A stretch of DNA of 64,000 nucleotides, from contig CAILAC010000016.1 in NCBI GenBank assembly GCA_903832055.1, positions 558,001 through 622,000 of the forward strand, written 5' to 3'. A program made the translations under genes and the position numbers. The stretch's first letter is position 1, and every line of letters begins with the position of its first letter. Positions 1-8,486 of this stretch are shown piece after piece. This DNA is from an uncultured Acidobacteriota bacterium (GTDB taxonomy: Bacteria > Acidobacteriota > Terriglobia > Terriglobales > Acidobacteriaceae). The notes below the pieces were generated by a model. That model was not told the origin of the DNA, made no database searches, and was given only the letters and a program-made list of their open reading frames with translations.

Positions 1-1
1 T

Positions 2-583
2 CGCCAGCTCTTGCAAGGCAAGCTGAACGCGCACTATCGCCATCGGGGAACCGGGCCCTGTTTTCTCTCCATTCAGGCAGGAGCCTTTCGCGCGGATGCC
101 GCTGAAGCGGGAGCGACGACGCTGGCGACCTTTGAGCCGCGGCTTGACGCAGCCAAGATTCGCACCAAACCCGGCGAACCCTTCCGCGCCTCGGCGCAGA
201 CGGTAGACCTTGGTTCCGCCAGCATACTGGTGTCTGTCGGCCGGGGCATCAAGGAAGAAGCGAATCTGCCCATCGTTCAGGAGCTGGCGACGGCGCTGGG
301 AGCGGAGTTGGCTGCCTCGCGGCCGATCTGTGACAGCGGCTGGCTACCGATGGAGCGGCAGGTCGGCAGTTCAGGGCAGACGGTTGCGCCGAAGGTATAC
401 CTGGCGATTGGCATCAGCGGAGCGATTCAGCACCTGGTTGGAATGAAAGGCTCACAGTGCATTGTGGCGATCAACAAGGATGAGAATGCGCCCATCTTTG
501 AGGTCGCCGACTATGGCATTGTCGGCGACCTCTTTGATGTGGTGCCGGCATTGACGGCGGCAGTTCTCAAGGCCAAGGGATAA
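2..583 (+). CDS. etfA: Electron transfer flavoprotein alpha subunit, C-terminal part (5' end outside window)
   Basis: The reading frame is open from the first base of the window, so the gene starts upstream and only about 193 C-terminal residues are seen. The segment is the FAD-binding domain of ETF alpha: a GRGI turn, then SRPICDSGWLP, the QVGSSGQTV stretch, and YLAIGISGAIQHLVGM, which in this family surrounds the FAD isoalloxazine and adenine. ETF alpha/beta carries electrons from acyl-CoA and other dehydrogenases to the quinone pool. The end (VPALTAAVLKAKG) is normal, so the gene is cut only by the window edge. It converges on the minus-strand PspA gene 18 bp away, with no obvious terminator between. 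Confidence 0.93.
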   Translation, partial: RQLLQGKLNAHYRHRGTGPCFLSIQAGAFRADAAEAGATTLATFEPRLDAAKIRTKPGEPFRASAQTVDLGSASILVSVGRGIKEEANLPIVQELATALGAELAASRPICDSGWLPMERQVGSSGQTVAPKVYLAIGISGAIQHLVGMKGSQCIVAINKDENAPIFEVADYGIVGDLFDVVPALTAAVLKAKG

Positions 584-601
584 GGCCTCGAAGTTTGAGA
601 A

Positions 602-1279
602 CTATTCCTTAGCCGGTGCCTGCAGGGCGGCGCGCTCTTTGAGCTGGCTGAGCAGCATTTCCACCTGCTCATGTTCTTCGAGGTTCTGGAAACGCTCTTC
701 AAGCGAGTCGGGGACGAGAATTTCGCCGGCTGCGGCATTTTCGGCTGAGTGCTGCCGGACCCGACTTTTCATGCGCCCCATGGCTGCTTCCTGCTCCAAT
801 CCGACGATCTTGCGGGCCTGGGTTGCCCGGCCTACGACCTTGGCACGGCGATGCTCAGCCATCAGAATCTCGCATTGGGCGCGGGTTTCATTGAGCTTTT
901 GCTCCAGCTTGCGCAGGGTCTGGCGCAGGGTGTCGGCTTCAAGCTGCTGATCTTCAGCCTGGGCGGCAAAGCCTTTGGTGAGCCGGTCAAAGCTCAGCGC
1001 CCGCTCCAGAGCTCCGCGAGCCATGTCGTCCATGCCACGGGCTACGGCGAGCTCGGCTTTGCGCTTCCACTCGGTGGCCTGAGCTTCATGCTCCGCTCTC
1101 TTTTGCTTGAGCAGGTGCTCGTCAGCAATGGCGATGGCGACCTGGGTTTTTACCTGGAGCAGTTGGTTTTCCATATCAAGGACCAGCTGCTTGAGCAGGC
1201 GCTCGGGGTCTTCGGCCTTTTCGATCAGATCGTTGAGGTTGGCTCGTAACAGGGTGCTGACTCGCTCAAGCAATGCCAT
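602..1279 (-). CDS. pspA: PspA/IM30 family phage-shock protein
   Basis: A 225-residue, almost entirely helical protein. The start MALLERVSTLLRANLNDLIE is the amphipathic membrane-binding helix typical of PspA/IM30, and long charged coiled-coil helices follow to about residue 185. The length fits the family (220-260). PspA proteins assemble on the inner leaflet of stressed cytoplasmic membranes and preserve integrity and proton-motive force. The start is backed by an AAAGGAG ribosome-binding site about 6 nt upstream. This is the last gene of a minus-strand operon with flotillin and an NfeD-like protein, a combination that in other bacteria links PspA to membrane microdomain upkeep. No PspF-type activator or PspBC is nearby; the XRE regulator at the head of the operon is the likely control gene (inference). 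Confidence 0.9.
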   Translation of the reverse strand: MALLERVSTLLRANLNDLIEKAEDPERLLKQLVLDMENQLLQVKTQVAIAIADEHLLKQKRAEHEAQATEWKRKAELAVARGMDDMARGALERALSFDRLTKGFAAQAEDQQLEADTLRQTLRKLEQKLNETRAQCEILMAEHRRAKVVGRATQARKIVGLEQEAAMGRMKSRVRQHSAENAAAGEILVPDSLEERFQNLEEHEQVEMLLSQLKERAALQAPAKE

Positions 1280-1291
1280 GGCTTGCTCCTT

Positions 1292-1717
1292 TTACTTGCT
1301 TTTTTCCTGGGTTGGGGGTTCGTCGACGGTCTTGACCAGTGGGATGCCGTTGTTGCCGCTGGGAATGTAGATGGTGGTGTGGTTAGGCGAGTTGGCCATC
1401 TGCATCTGCGCCTGAATCGCTTCGTGCTGCAGGTAGCGGTCAGTCAATGTTGCATTGATGATCTGCTGGGATTGGGCAATGCCCTCGGCATCGACGATGC
1501 GGATCTGGGCCTTCTGCTTTTCAACCTGCACGAGTTGCTCGGTCTGCTGAATCTGCAGCTCGTTGACCTGGATCTTGTTGCGTTCGTTGGCGCGGGTCTG
1601 GTAGCGGCCGTACTCGGGTGCCCCCCACAATAGAAACGCAAGGACTGCAACGCCGCTGATGGCAACAATTGTGAGGGTTCGTGCTGCGCTGGCTCGCTTG
1701 ATCGGAATGTCGTTCAT
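1292..1717 (-). CDS. Short membrane-anchored protein resembling the C-terminal tail of prohibitin/SPFH proteins
   Basis: 141 residues. One transmembrane segment lies near residues 14-32 (TLTIVAISGVAVLAFLLWG), followed by a Gln/Glu-rich helix (about 45-110) and the tail TTIYIPSGNNGIPLV. That tail is like the end of prohibitin/HflK-type SPFH proteins, but there is no SPFH beta-domain ahead of it. It sits 12 bp upstream of pspA and about 100 bp after the flotillin gene, with an AGAGAGAGAG-type ribosome-binding site before ATG 1717. It may co-assemble with the flotillin through its coiled coil; this is inference from resemblance and position. No enzymatic motif is seen. Family membership is less certain than for its neighbours. 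Confidence 0.7.
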   Translation of the reverse strand: MNDIPIKRASAARTLTIVAISGVAVLAFLLWGAPEYGRYQTRANERNKIQVNELQIQQTEQLVQVEKQKAQIRIVDAEGIAQSQQIINATLTDRYLQHEAIQAQMQMANSPNHTTIYIPSGNNGIPLVKTVDEPPTQEKSK

Positions 1718-1819
1718 CGCTCTCTCTCTTTTCAGGTTGGCGCCCTTTGAATGACTTCATGGTTTGAAGCCGGGATGGGCGCTCCCGGCCTCCTGCCTGT
1801 TCTTGCCTAAGTGCTTTTG

Positions 1820-3226
1820 CTAGTTGTCCTGCGGCTTTTCACGAATTGCCTGCACGTTGGCCATCAGGCTTTTGATGTCCATGCCGCTGAGCGCCTCAAA
1901 GATGGCCGGCACCTGTGCGGCAATCTTGGTCATGTCGCCGGTAATCTTGTTCACCCCGGCAGCGCCGTCATTGCCGGTGGAGATGACGGTGATGCGGTCA
2001 ACCTTGCTGAGCGGTTCGCTCATGGCGCGCACCACATCAGCCATGTTGGTGAGCAGCTTGTCGACGACGGCGGCCTGGTTCCAGCCCTGGTAGGCTTCGG
2101 CTTTGAGGTTCATGGCCTTGGCTTCGGCCTCGCCCTTCTGGAAGATGATGGAAGCCTCTGCCTCGCCCTGGAGGCGGATTGAAGCTCCGCGGCCCTCTGC
2201 CTCGGTGGTGAGCCTGGCCTTCTCCGCAGAAGCCAGTGTTTCGATGCGCTGGCGGTCGACTTCGGCTGGCTTGAGGACGGTTGCAATCAGCTCCTTTTCG
2301 CGGCGCAGAATTTCTGCTTCCTGCACCTTGACCTGGGCTTCCTTCTCGGTCTGCTCGATCTTGACCTGCTCTGCAATCACCTGCTGCTGCATGATGTTGG
2401 TCTGGATTTCGTAGGCCTTGTCAGCGGTGGCCTGTTGACGGCGGCTCTGCTCAGCGTACTGCGATTTCTTGATGTCCATGTCGCGCTGGGCCTCGGCTTG
2501 GCGGGCCTGAGAAGCAGCTTCGGCGATGACCCGCTCCTGATCGGCCTGGGCCTTGGCTACGGAAGACTCCCGCAAGGCAATTGCACGCTGGATGGCGGTG
2601 TCGCGCTCGGCGGTGGCGGTGGCCATATCGGCATCGCGCTTGATGCGTGCGATGTCGGGGCGGCCCATATTGGAGATGTATTCGTTCTTGTCGCGAACCT
2701 CTTTGATGGTGAACGACACGACTTCGAGGCCCATCTTGCTCATGTCGGCGGCGCAGGTGGTGCGCATGCGTTCGCCGACCATCTCCGGCTCCTTGACGAT
2801 CTGCTCGACGGTCAGCTGGCCGATGATACCGCGCAGGTGGCCCTCCATGACCAGGCGAATCAGCCCTTCGCGCTGCTGGGGGTTCTTGCTGAGGAACTGC
2901 TCGGCTGCCGTGAGAATCGACGGCTGATCGCTGCGGACCTTGATCTGCGCGACAGCCTCCACGGTGACTGCAACACCCTGGTTGGTGTACAGATCCTGCT
3001 GGGGTGCGACGTCAAAACTCATCAACTCGAGCGAGAGCTCACGACAGTTTTCGACCATGGGAAAGATCACTGTTCCGTGGCCGGTGATGACGCGCGGGCC
3101 GCGAAAGCCGTAGACAATCAGTGCTTCGTTGGGCCCGGCCTTGCGATACATCTTTGCAATCAGGCCGAGCAGGAAAATCAAAACCAGAACACTCATTCCG
3201 ACATACAACACAATCGTATTCATCAT
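1820..3226 (-). CDS. Flotillin family SPFH-domain protein
   Basis: 468 residues. An N-terminal hydrophobic segment (about 4-25, IVLYVGMSVLVLIFLLGLIA) is followed by the SPFH/Band 7 domain (about 30-200) with characteristic stretches such as VYGFRGPRVITGHGTVIFP and the loop before SFTIKEVRD. A long Ala/Glu/Gln-rich coiled coil runs from about 205 to 390, and the C-terminus contains GAAGVNKITGDM. This is the YqiK/FloT layout. Flotillins form membrane-associated oligomers that organise microdomains and often travel with an NfeD protein, as here (gene start about 105 bp after the NfeD-like gene). The start could be either of two adjacent ATGs (3226 or 3223). Confidence 0.93.
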   Translation of the reverse strand: MMNTIVLYVGMSVLVLIFLLGLIAKMYRKAGPNEALIVYGFRGPRVITGHGTVIFPMVENCRELSLELMSFDVAPQQDLYTNQGVAVTVEAVAQIKVRSDQPSILTAAEQFLSKNPQQREGLIRLVMEGHLRGIIGQLTVEQIVKEPEMVGERMRTTCAADMSKMGLEVVSFTIKEVRDKNEYISNMGRPDIARIKRDADMATATAERDTAIQRAIALRESSVAKAQADQERVIAEAASQARQAEAQRDMDIKKSQYAEQSRRQQATADKAYEIQTNIMQQQVIAEQVKIEQTEKEAQVKVQEAEILRREKELIATVLKPAEVDRQRIETLASAEKARLTTEAEGRGASIRLQGEAEASIIFQKGEAEAKAMNLKAEAYQGWNQAAVVDKLLTNMADVVRAMSEPLSKVDRITVISTGNDGAAGVNKITGDMTKIAAQVPAIFEALSGMDIKSLMANVQAIREKPQDN

Positions 3227-3330
3227 TGCGTTCCCGGTCCTTTCAACCGGGAGGGTTGGAGCTTGGGGTTCAACAGCGTTTCAAGCGAACATCAAGGCCT
3301 TGGTAGAGATAGAGTCAGTGGACGGCTTGG

Positions 3331-3954
3331 CTACGATTCCCACCGCCTGACATAAGCGATTCCCTTTTCGTAGCGGACGACGAAGACTTCTTCGCCTCGC
3401 GGAATCGGGTCACCTGCCTCGGCGCGGGCCGGTGCTGAACGTCGCGCGCCGAGTTGCTCGTAGACGATTTCGCCGGTGCCTCCGGCGTGAATGGGGGCGC
3501 TTACCTGGCCAACTGCGCCCTCAACCCTGGTTTCCTCGGCAGTCAGTTCCCGTTCATGGGGCAACAGCACTTTGGCCATGAACCAGAAGATGATTGCGCC
3601 ACCGGCCACACCGCACAGGGCAGCCAGTAAAAATACCGTGCCCGTGACGAGAGTGCCGTAACGCGTAAGCAGATAGCCTGCGGCACCAAACCAGCAGAGG
3701 AAGACCATGATCGAAAAGGCGTTCCACCAGGGCATGTTGGAGGAGCCACGGCTTCCGGCTGTTCCAGCATGCCCATGCGGCACGTGAACGCCGTGAGGCA
3801 GATGAATGTGCCAGCCGACGTGGCCCATGCCTCCAATCAGCGAGACGATGCTCAACAAAAGTCCTGTGAGGAAGCAGGCGAAGTAGAAGCCCTCCCAGAA
3901 ATTCATATCCGGCGCAACAACGAGATTTGAACCAATCAATGTCAGTGCAATCAT
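3331..3954 (-). CDS. NfeD/YqiJ-like membrane protein with C-terminal OB-fold
   Basis: 207 residues. A first membrane segment (about 18-43) is followed by a histidine-rich loop (about 46-65, HVGWHIHLPHGVHVPHGHAG), then two or three further membrane segments (about 76-132). The soluble C-terminal domain has the NfeD OB-fold pattern: GAVGQVSAPIHAGGTGEIVY, then a conserved PIPRGEEVFVVRYEKGIAYV strand pair. The architecture matches YqiJ, the partner of the YqiK flotillin. The ATG overlaps the end of the upstream regulator gene by 4 bp, so the two are translationally coupled. Its likely role is as partner of the flotillin encoded next. The seven histidines in the loop could bind metal; no direct evidence. 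Confidence 0.82.
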   Translation of the reverse strand: MIALTLIGSNLVVAPDMNFWEGFYFACFLTGLLLSIVSLIGGMGHVGWHIHLPHGVHVPHGHAGTAGSRGSSNMPWWNAFSIMVFLCWFGAAGYLLTRYGTLVTGTVFLLAALCGVAGGAIIFWFMAKVLLPHERELTAEETRVEGAVGQVSAPIHAGGTGEIVYEQLGARRSAPARAEAGDPIPRGEEVFVVRYEKGIAYVRRWES

Positions 3955-4511
3955 CGCTTTGATGCCTTTCCTTTCTTTGCCGCTCCATTCGACGTAGTCT
4001 CCGATGAGGCTTCAGTCCGCTCGGTGGCCCCTGCTTCTGACGAAATCGCAGGGCGGAGAACTTCGATGAGGCGCGGCATCAGCCCTGGGGTTTCAAGAAT
4101 TGCCTCCAGCAGCAGCAGGCATTCCCGGGACTGGTCGTGACGAGCGAGAGTCAGCAATGCGTGCTTGAGCATGGCATCGCGACGAAAGCGCTCCGCTCCG
4201 GCCACGAGCCAAAGATCAAGCTTGTCTTCCATGCCCCGGACCTCACTCTGGAGCTCAGGATGGTAGCCCTCAGGGTCATCGACGAGGTAGCCGGGATGCA
4301 CCTTGAAGAAGTTTGCGAGTATCTGGCGTGTGGTGTTGGTGAGGTGAGGCCGCGCACCGCTCTCAATTTGCGAGAGGTAGCTCTGACTCAACTTGCTTCC
4401 GGACTGCGCTTCAATTGCACGCAGAATCTCCTGCTGGCTGAGCGCGCGATCAAGGCCGCGAAGACTGCCCTCAACCTCGCGAAGATACCGAATTTTGTCG
4501 CCGAGTTTCAT
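3951..4511 (-). CDS. XRE family transcriptional regulator, first gene of the PspA/flotillin operon
   Basis: 186 residues. An N-terminal helix-turn-helix of the Cro/C1 (XRE) type covers about residues 5-75; SQSYLSQIESGARPHLTNTT is the recognition-helix region. A helical middle follows (about 85-155) and the tail is Ala/Ser/Lys-rich. The middle resembles the C-terminal parts of other bacterial XRE regulators but I recognise no ligand pocket. It is the first gene of the five-gene minus-strand operon and overlaps the NfeD-like gene by 4 bp. Two perfect or near-perfect inverted repeats lie 63-101 bp upstream of its start, so autoregulation is likely (inference). In mycobacteria the XRE-type ClgR also controls a psp operon; that is an analogy, not shown orthology. 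Confidence 0.85.
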   Translation of the reverse strand: MKLGDKIRYLREVEGSLRGLDRALSQQEILRAIEAQSGSKLSQSYLSQIESGARPHLTNTTRQILANFFKVHPGYLVDDPEGYHPELQSEVRGMEDKLDLWLVAGAERFRRDAMLKHALLTLARHDQSRECLLLLEAILETPGLMPRLIEVLRPAISSEAGATERTEASSETTSNGAAKKGKASKR

Positions 4512-4573
4512 GGCTTGAGCCGTTCCATCTTTCTCGCTGCCTCCAGGTCAATCGACTTGGCCCGAAAACAGTA

Positions 4574-4612
4574 TATTGCAATCTGCAATAAAATATATCG
4601 CAAATTGCAATA
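4574..4612 (-). promoter_or_regulatory. Tandem inverted-repeat operators upstream of the XRE/PspA operon
   Basis: Two 17-bp inverted repeats lie in tandem: TATTGCA-N3-TGCAATA (4574-4590) and TATCGCA-N3-TGCAATA (4596-4612). Their centres are 22 bp apart, about two DNA turns, so two regulator dimers would bind the same face. A TATACT -10-like hexamer on the minus strand (4570-4575) overlaps the proximal repeat, which would suit repression. The AT-rich stretch stands out from its GC-rich surroundings. The likely binder is the XRE protein encoded 63 bp downstream; binding is inferred. Confidence 0.7.
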
Positions 4613-4726
4613 TGAGACAACGAAAATCTTCACAGCACGGAAATGGCCATGCGCAGCTATGTCAGGGCTGTTTGAGAACGGAATTTACGAGGCAAAGCGG
4701 CCGACAGGTAGGACAGGTGGAGCCAG

Positions 4727-7700
4727 TTACGGCTCCACGTTGACTGTCAGATAGGCGTTGTGGCTCACCGTCACAGTGCCCACATATGCTGCTGCCGTGA
4801 TCTTGAGCGTGTGTACGCCGAGCGGCGTTCCCCTGGTCGTGCTCAAAGTGACGGAGTTGGTGCAGCCAACGCCGGCAGTGACCATTCCAGCGAGCAGCAG
4901 GGCAAGTACCAGAGCTTTGCCGGCGCGTTCACGAAGCCAACGAACTCTGCTACCGATGGGCGCGAGCAATAGCCCGATGAATGCGAGCGCGATGCCTCCG
5001 CCAGAAACAGGGCCGAGAGGTGATTCGGGCTGCTGATTGCGCCCGACATTTCCAGCAGTTGTGGTGACGGTGAGATTCGGCGTTCCGCTGCCATTGACGA
5101 TGGAGGGATTGAAATAACACTGAATTGCGCCGAGGGTAGGGGGGTTCTGTTCCTCGCACACCACTTGAATCGGCCCGCTCAGGCCACCGAGTGATTGAAC
5201 GGTAAATGGTACGGAAGCAGAATTGCCTTGAACGATATTGATGCTGCTGATGGTCGAGCTGACGGTGAAATCCTCAACCTGCAGATTAACGGAGTTTGAA
5301 ACCGCAGCCTGGTAGGTGGGGTCGCCGAAGTAGTGGGCTGTTACCACATATTGCCCGGCCGGAATGTGTGGAACAAACACAGACGCGACACTGGAGTAGC
5401 CCTGACCAACAACAATCGGAACCTGCCCACTGATCAGCGTTGAATTGGCGTAGAACAGGATATAGCCGGAAGGATGCTGCTCTGACGTCAACGGCGGAGT
5501 GTTGACGGGGGTTACGGTCGCGGTCAGTTCTACTGCTTCTCCGGGGCCGAGCAGGTTGCTTGTGGCCACTAGAGTCACGGTAACCGGGAGCAGGTTCGGC
5601 TGCAAAATCAGCGGCGCCGCGGTGGCACTCGGAAGGTATGTGGTATCCCCGGAGTAATTTGCCGTGATCGAGTGGTTCATATTGGTGGAAAGATTGACGC
5701 CACTCAAGATTGAGGTGTTGTCGGTAACCGCTACGGACCCCAGGAAAGAAACGTTCTGGTCGTAGAAGGAAACCGTCCCCGTAATTGGAAGGGTCGTTGT
5801 CGTTGTGCCTTTAGGTGCAACTGTTGCGGTCAGGGTTTCGGGGATGCCGGTGGAAATGATGCTCGGAGTTGCCGCGACCGTCGTCACGGTGGCTACTTTT
5901 TGGACGGCGAATGAGACCGCCGACGAGGTCGAACTGTTGTAGTTGAGGTCTCCAGAGTAAACACCCTGCAAGGTATGCGACCCGGATGCTGGAACTGTGA
6001 CGGACACGCTTCCGCTGGTTTTGCCGCCCAATGTCGCCAGAGTGGCAATGCCCTGGGAGATTCCATCGAGATTGACAGTAAAAGTTCCGGTGGGCGGGGA
6101 GTTGCCTGGATTCGCCGAGGCTACAACACCGGTCACGGTAATGGTGCTTCCGCTGGCAGGGGTCGATGTTGAAGGAGTGACGATCGAGGTAGTGGAGCTC
6201 GGCTGAATATTGATCGTTACAGGCTGAGAGACGGCTGCCTGGTAGACTTTGTCGCCGCTGTATTCCGCCACAATATTGTGGCCGCCTGAGGTGAACTGCC
6301 CAATTTCAGAGTAGGCGGCGGTACCTGTCGCGCTTAGCGTGACGGGCGTCCCTGTATTCCCGCTGGTGGTCTGATCATAAAACTGCACTGTTCCGGTGGG
6401 GATTGCCCCGCCAGAGCCAGAGATTACGCGTGCAGTAAGCACGATTGTCGCAGAGGGGTTGTAGGTCTGCCCCGTGATATTGGCCATCTCGACACTCACG
6501 GTCGCGGTGCCGACATCCTGAGGCGAAGCCCAGTTGTCAATGAGGGTCTGTACGTGCAAGGAACCGAGGCCAGAAACCAGGTCGTAGCCCTCATGAGCAC
6601 TAAAGCCGATCTTGCCCTGAGCGGAGCAGTCCGGAGAGCCCAGTCTGCAATCCAGTTGGGCAGAACCATCGGTTACGTCGATGAACGCCTTGTTTTGCTG
6701 GGCTTGCTCTGCTCTGTGCATCGCGTACAGGTTGGGGGCGAGATTGCCCTGAGGCCCATATCTCTGCGCAAGCCGGGCGGCAACTCCGGCAAACAATGCA
6801 GCAGAGACTGCGCTGCCTTTGCTACTGACCAGCCGGCAGCCAGCGACTGCATTTTGCCCTGAATAGCAGAAGGCAAGGCCAGGACCAAATCCACCCGAGG
6901 GTAAACTCACGTCAGGTAAAGCACGGTAACGGCTCGCTTGAGCATCCATCTCCAGAGTTGGAAGTCCCGAAGCCGATTGCCAATGGGGCATCTGGTAAAC
7001 GGCGCTGGTACCGCCGCCGGAAGCAAATTGGGCGCCTGATTGTTCGGAGGGCTGCCAGCTGGTAAGAGAAAGACCGTCGGCAGCCAGAGAGACTGCGCCC
7101 ACTGCGGTATTCCAGGGCGTCGAAGCCAGTGCATTCACGGCGTGGCCCGTTGAAACAATTGTTGAGTCACTGGAACGATGGCAGGCCGCCGCGCCACTGT
7201 CTCCGGTTGCTGCAACGATTGCGATTCCTTCAGCGGCCGCCTGCCGGTACAGGGTTTCATAGAACTCCTGGTGAGCAGGGCTCAGGGAAGCCTCACAGGA
7301 GGTGTAGCCCACACTCACGGTACGGGCGAGAGCGCGATCAATCGTTGCGGCGAGTGCCAGGTCCAATCCATCGGTGGCGTTGGTGGATTCGACAGGTACG
7401 AGAATGATGTGTGCCCCGGGTGCAGCGACGCCGGCCCAGGAGGCGGCCAGAATTGCACTGGCTTCATCTCGGCTGTTGTCGCCTGTTCGACCCGGATCAT
7501 CGCCATTCAGCTCAACCTGCAGAGTCGCTGCTGGCAGGTCAAAACTTCGGCGGAACGCGGCAAAGTCTTCTTCGCGCACATTGCTGCGTGCGGGAATTGC
7601 AATAGACTCGCCCGCTCCGTCAGCCTGCTGTTCTGCGTGCAGACCGAGTGCAAGGAGTGAATCAGCCACACCTGGACTGACTGCACCCGACTCGGTCAAT

Positions 7701-8347
7701 TTCTGCTGTACGGAGGTCTCGGCTCCGCTACCAGAGAGTACAACCGGCGAGGTGACGGCAGCCTCAGACAGCGTGCCATCGAGTGAAATCAATCCGCGGA
7801 CAAATGGCGCAATCGCACTGGGAAATACTGCCTTGCCCGTAATTTGGCAGCGGGGGAGGCTATCCCGGCTGCGGGTGCCTGCAACTGGTGCCACATGGGT
7901 CTGGAAGGCCGTTTGCACTTGCGCCACTGTTCCGGAGAACTCGACCCATCCGCGGCTTTGCGGCAGTGGTGCAACAGCAAACCCCTGGGTTTGCAGCCAT
8001 GCTGCCACGACAGCGGCATTTTTAGCGCCTGGACCGAATTGCTCAGCGAACTGAGCCGGGGTAATCCACTGATGAAATTGAACATTGCCCGGAGTCTGTT
8101 GCGCCTTTAGTAAAGACTCAAGCGCCGCCTTTTTGCTGGACTCTGGCTGCAATAACAGGAGTATGCGCTGCAACCGCACGCTGCCGCGGGAAAGCGACGC
8201 ATTGGCTTTGGCGGCTTGCTTTCCGGTATGGGCAACTGCCTGGCTAGCATCAATTTGCTGCGCACCCATGTCGAACGTGCCGGCCATGAACAGGCCAGCA
8301 AGCAGAAATGACAGATACCGTCGGCTGGAGCGAAGTCTAGGTTGCAT
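4727..8347 (-). CDS. Exported sedolisin (S53)-like protein with Ig-like repeats; catalytic residues apparently lost
   Basis: 1206 residues. Order: signal peptide (1-29), pro-kumamolisin activation domain (about 45-190), S53-like domain (about 210-610), Ig-like repeats of the acidobacterial type (about 612-1070), two hydrophobic segments (about 1100-1150) and a last beta repeat. The S53 fold is clear from GVAAPGAHIILVPV, the oxyanion-hole motif AATGDSG (D383) and the closing GYDLVSGLG. Aligning without gaps to the kumamolisin GTSAVAPLFAA motif, the nucleophile Ser is Ala513 (GSAVSAALFAG). The Glu and Asp of the ExxLD motif align with Ser297 and Ala301. It therefore looks like a pseudo-protease that may bind polysaccharide or protein at the cell surface. 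An 8-bp hairpin (4717-4738) overlaps the stop codon but has no T-run. Confidence 0.85.
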   Translation of the reverse strand: MQPRLRSSRRYLSFLLAGLFMAGTFDMGAQQIDASQAVAHTGKQAAKANASLSRGSVRLQRILLLLQPESSKKAALESLLKAQQTPGNVQFHQWITPAQFAEQFGPGAKNAAVVAAWLQTQGFAVAPLPQSRGWVEFSGTVAQVQTAFQTHVAPVAGTRSRDSLPRCQITGKAVFPSAIAPFVRGLISLDGTLSEAAVTSPVVLSGSGAETSVQQKLTESGAVSPGVADSLLALGLHAEQQADGAGESIAIPARSNVREEDFAAFRRSFDLPAATLQVELNGDDPGRTGDNSRDEASAILAASWAGVAAPGAHIILVPVESTNATDGLDLALAATIDRALARTVSVGYTSCEASLSPAHQEFYETLYRQAAAEGIAIVAATGDSGAAACHRSSDSTIVSTGHAVNALASTPWNTAVGAVSLAADGLSLTSWQPSEQSGAQFASGGGTSAVYQMPHWQSASGLPTLEMDAQASRYRALPDVSLPSGGFGPGLAFCYSGQNAVAGCRLVSSKGSAVSAALFAGVAARLAQRYGPQGNLAPNLYAMHRAEQAQQNKAFIDVTDGSAQLDCRLGSPDCSAQGKIGFSAHEGYDLVSGLGSLHVQTLIDNWASPQDVGTATVSVEMANITGQTYNPSATIVLTARVISGSGGAIPTGTVQFYDQTTSGNTGTPVTLSATGTAAYSEIGQFTSGGHNIVAEYSGDKVYQAAVSQPVTINIQPSSTTSIVTPSTSTPASGSTITVTGVVASANPGNSPPTGTFTVNLDGISQGIATLATLGGKTSGSVSVTVPASGSHTLQGVYSGDLNYNSSTSSAVSFAVQKVATVTTVAATPSIISTGIPETLTATVAPKGTTTTTLPITGTVSFYDQNVSFLGSVAVTDNTSILSGVNLSTNMNHSITANYSGDTTYLPSATAAPLILQPNLLPVTVTLVATSNLLGPGEAVELTATVTPVNTPPLTSEQHPSGYILFYANSTLISGQVPIVVGQGYSSVASVFVPHIPAGQYVVTAHYFGDPTYQAAVSNSVNLQVEDFTVSSTISSINIVQGNSASVPFTVQSLGGLSGPIQVVCEEQNPPTLGAIQCYFNPSIVNGSGTPNLTVTTTAGNVGRNQQPESPLGPVSGGGIALAFIGLLLAPIGSRVRWLRERAGKALVLALLLAGMVTAGVGCTNSVTLSTTRGTPLGVHTLKITAAAYVGTVTVSHNAYLTVNVEP

Positions 8348-8486
8348 TCTTCCCTTATTGTTGTGTTTCGAATCGATTGTATAGCCGCGCCCTCCGCATG
8401 ACCCACAGAAACTTGGGGGCTGCGCCCGGAATGTCTTTCATCGTCAACGCCAGCCCGGTCATGGCCGAGCGCCTAACGGAGCAATT

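Noticed and set aside
4137-4754. A 205-codon plus-strand frame crossing the XRE regulator gene and its operators
   Set aside because: It lies opposite a clear XRE gene, has no recognisable domain and would run through the operator repeats.
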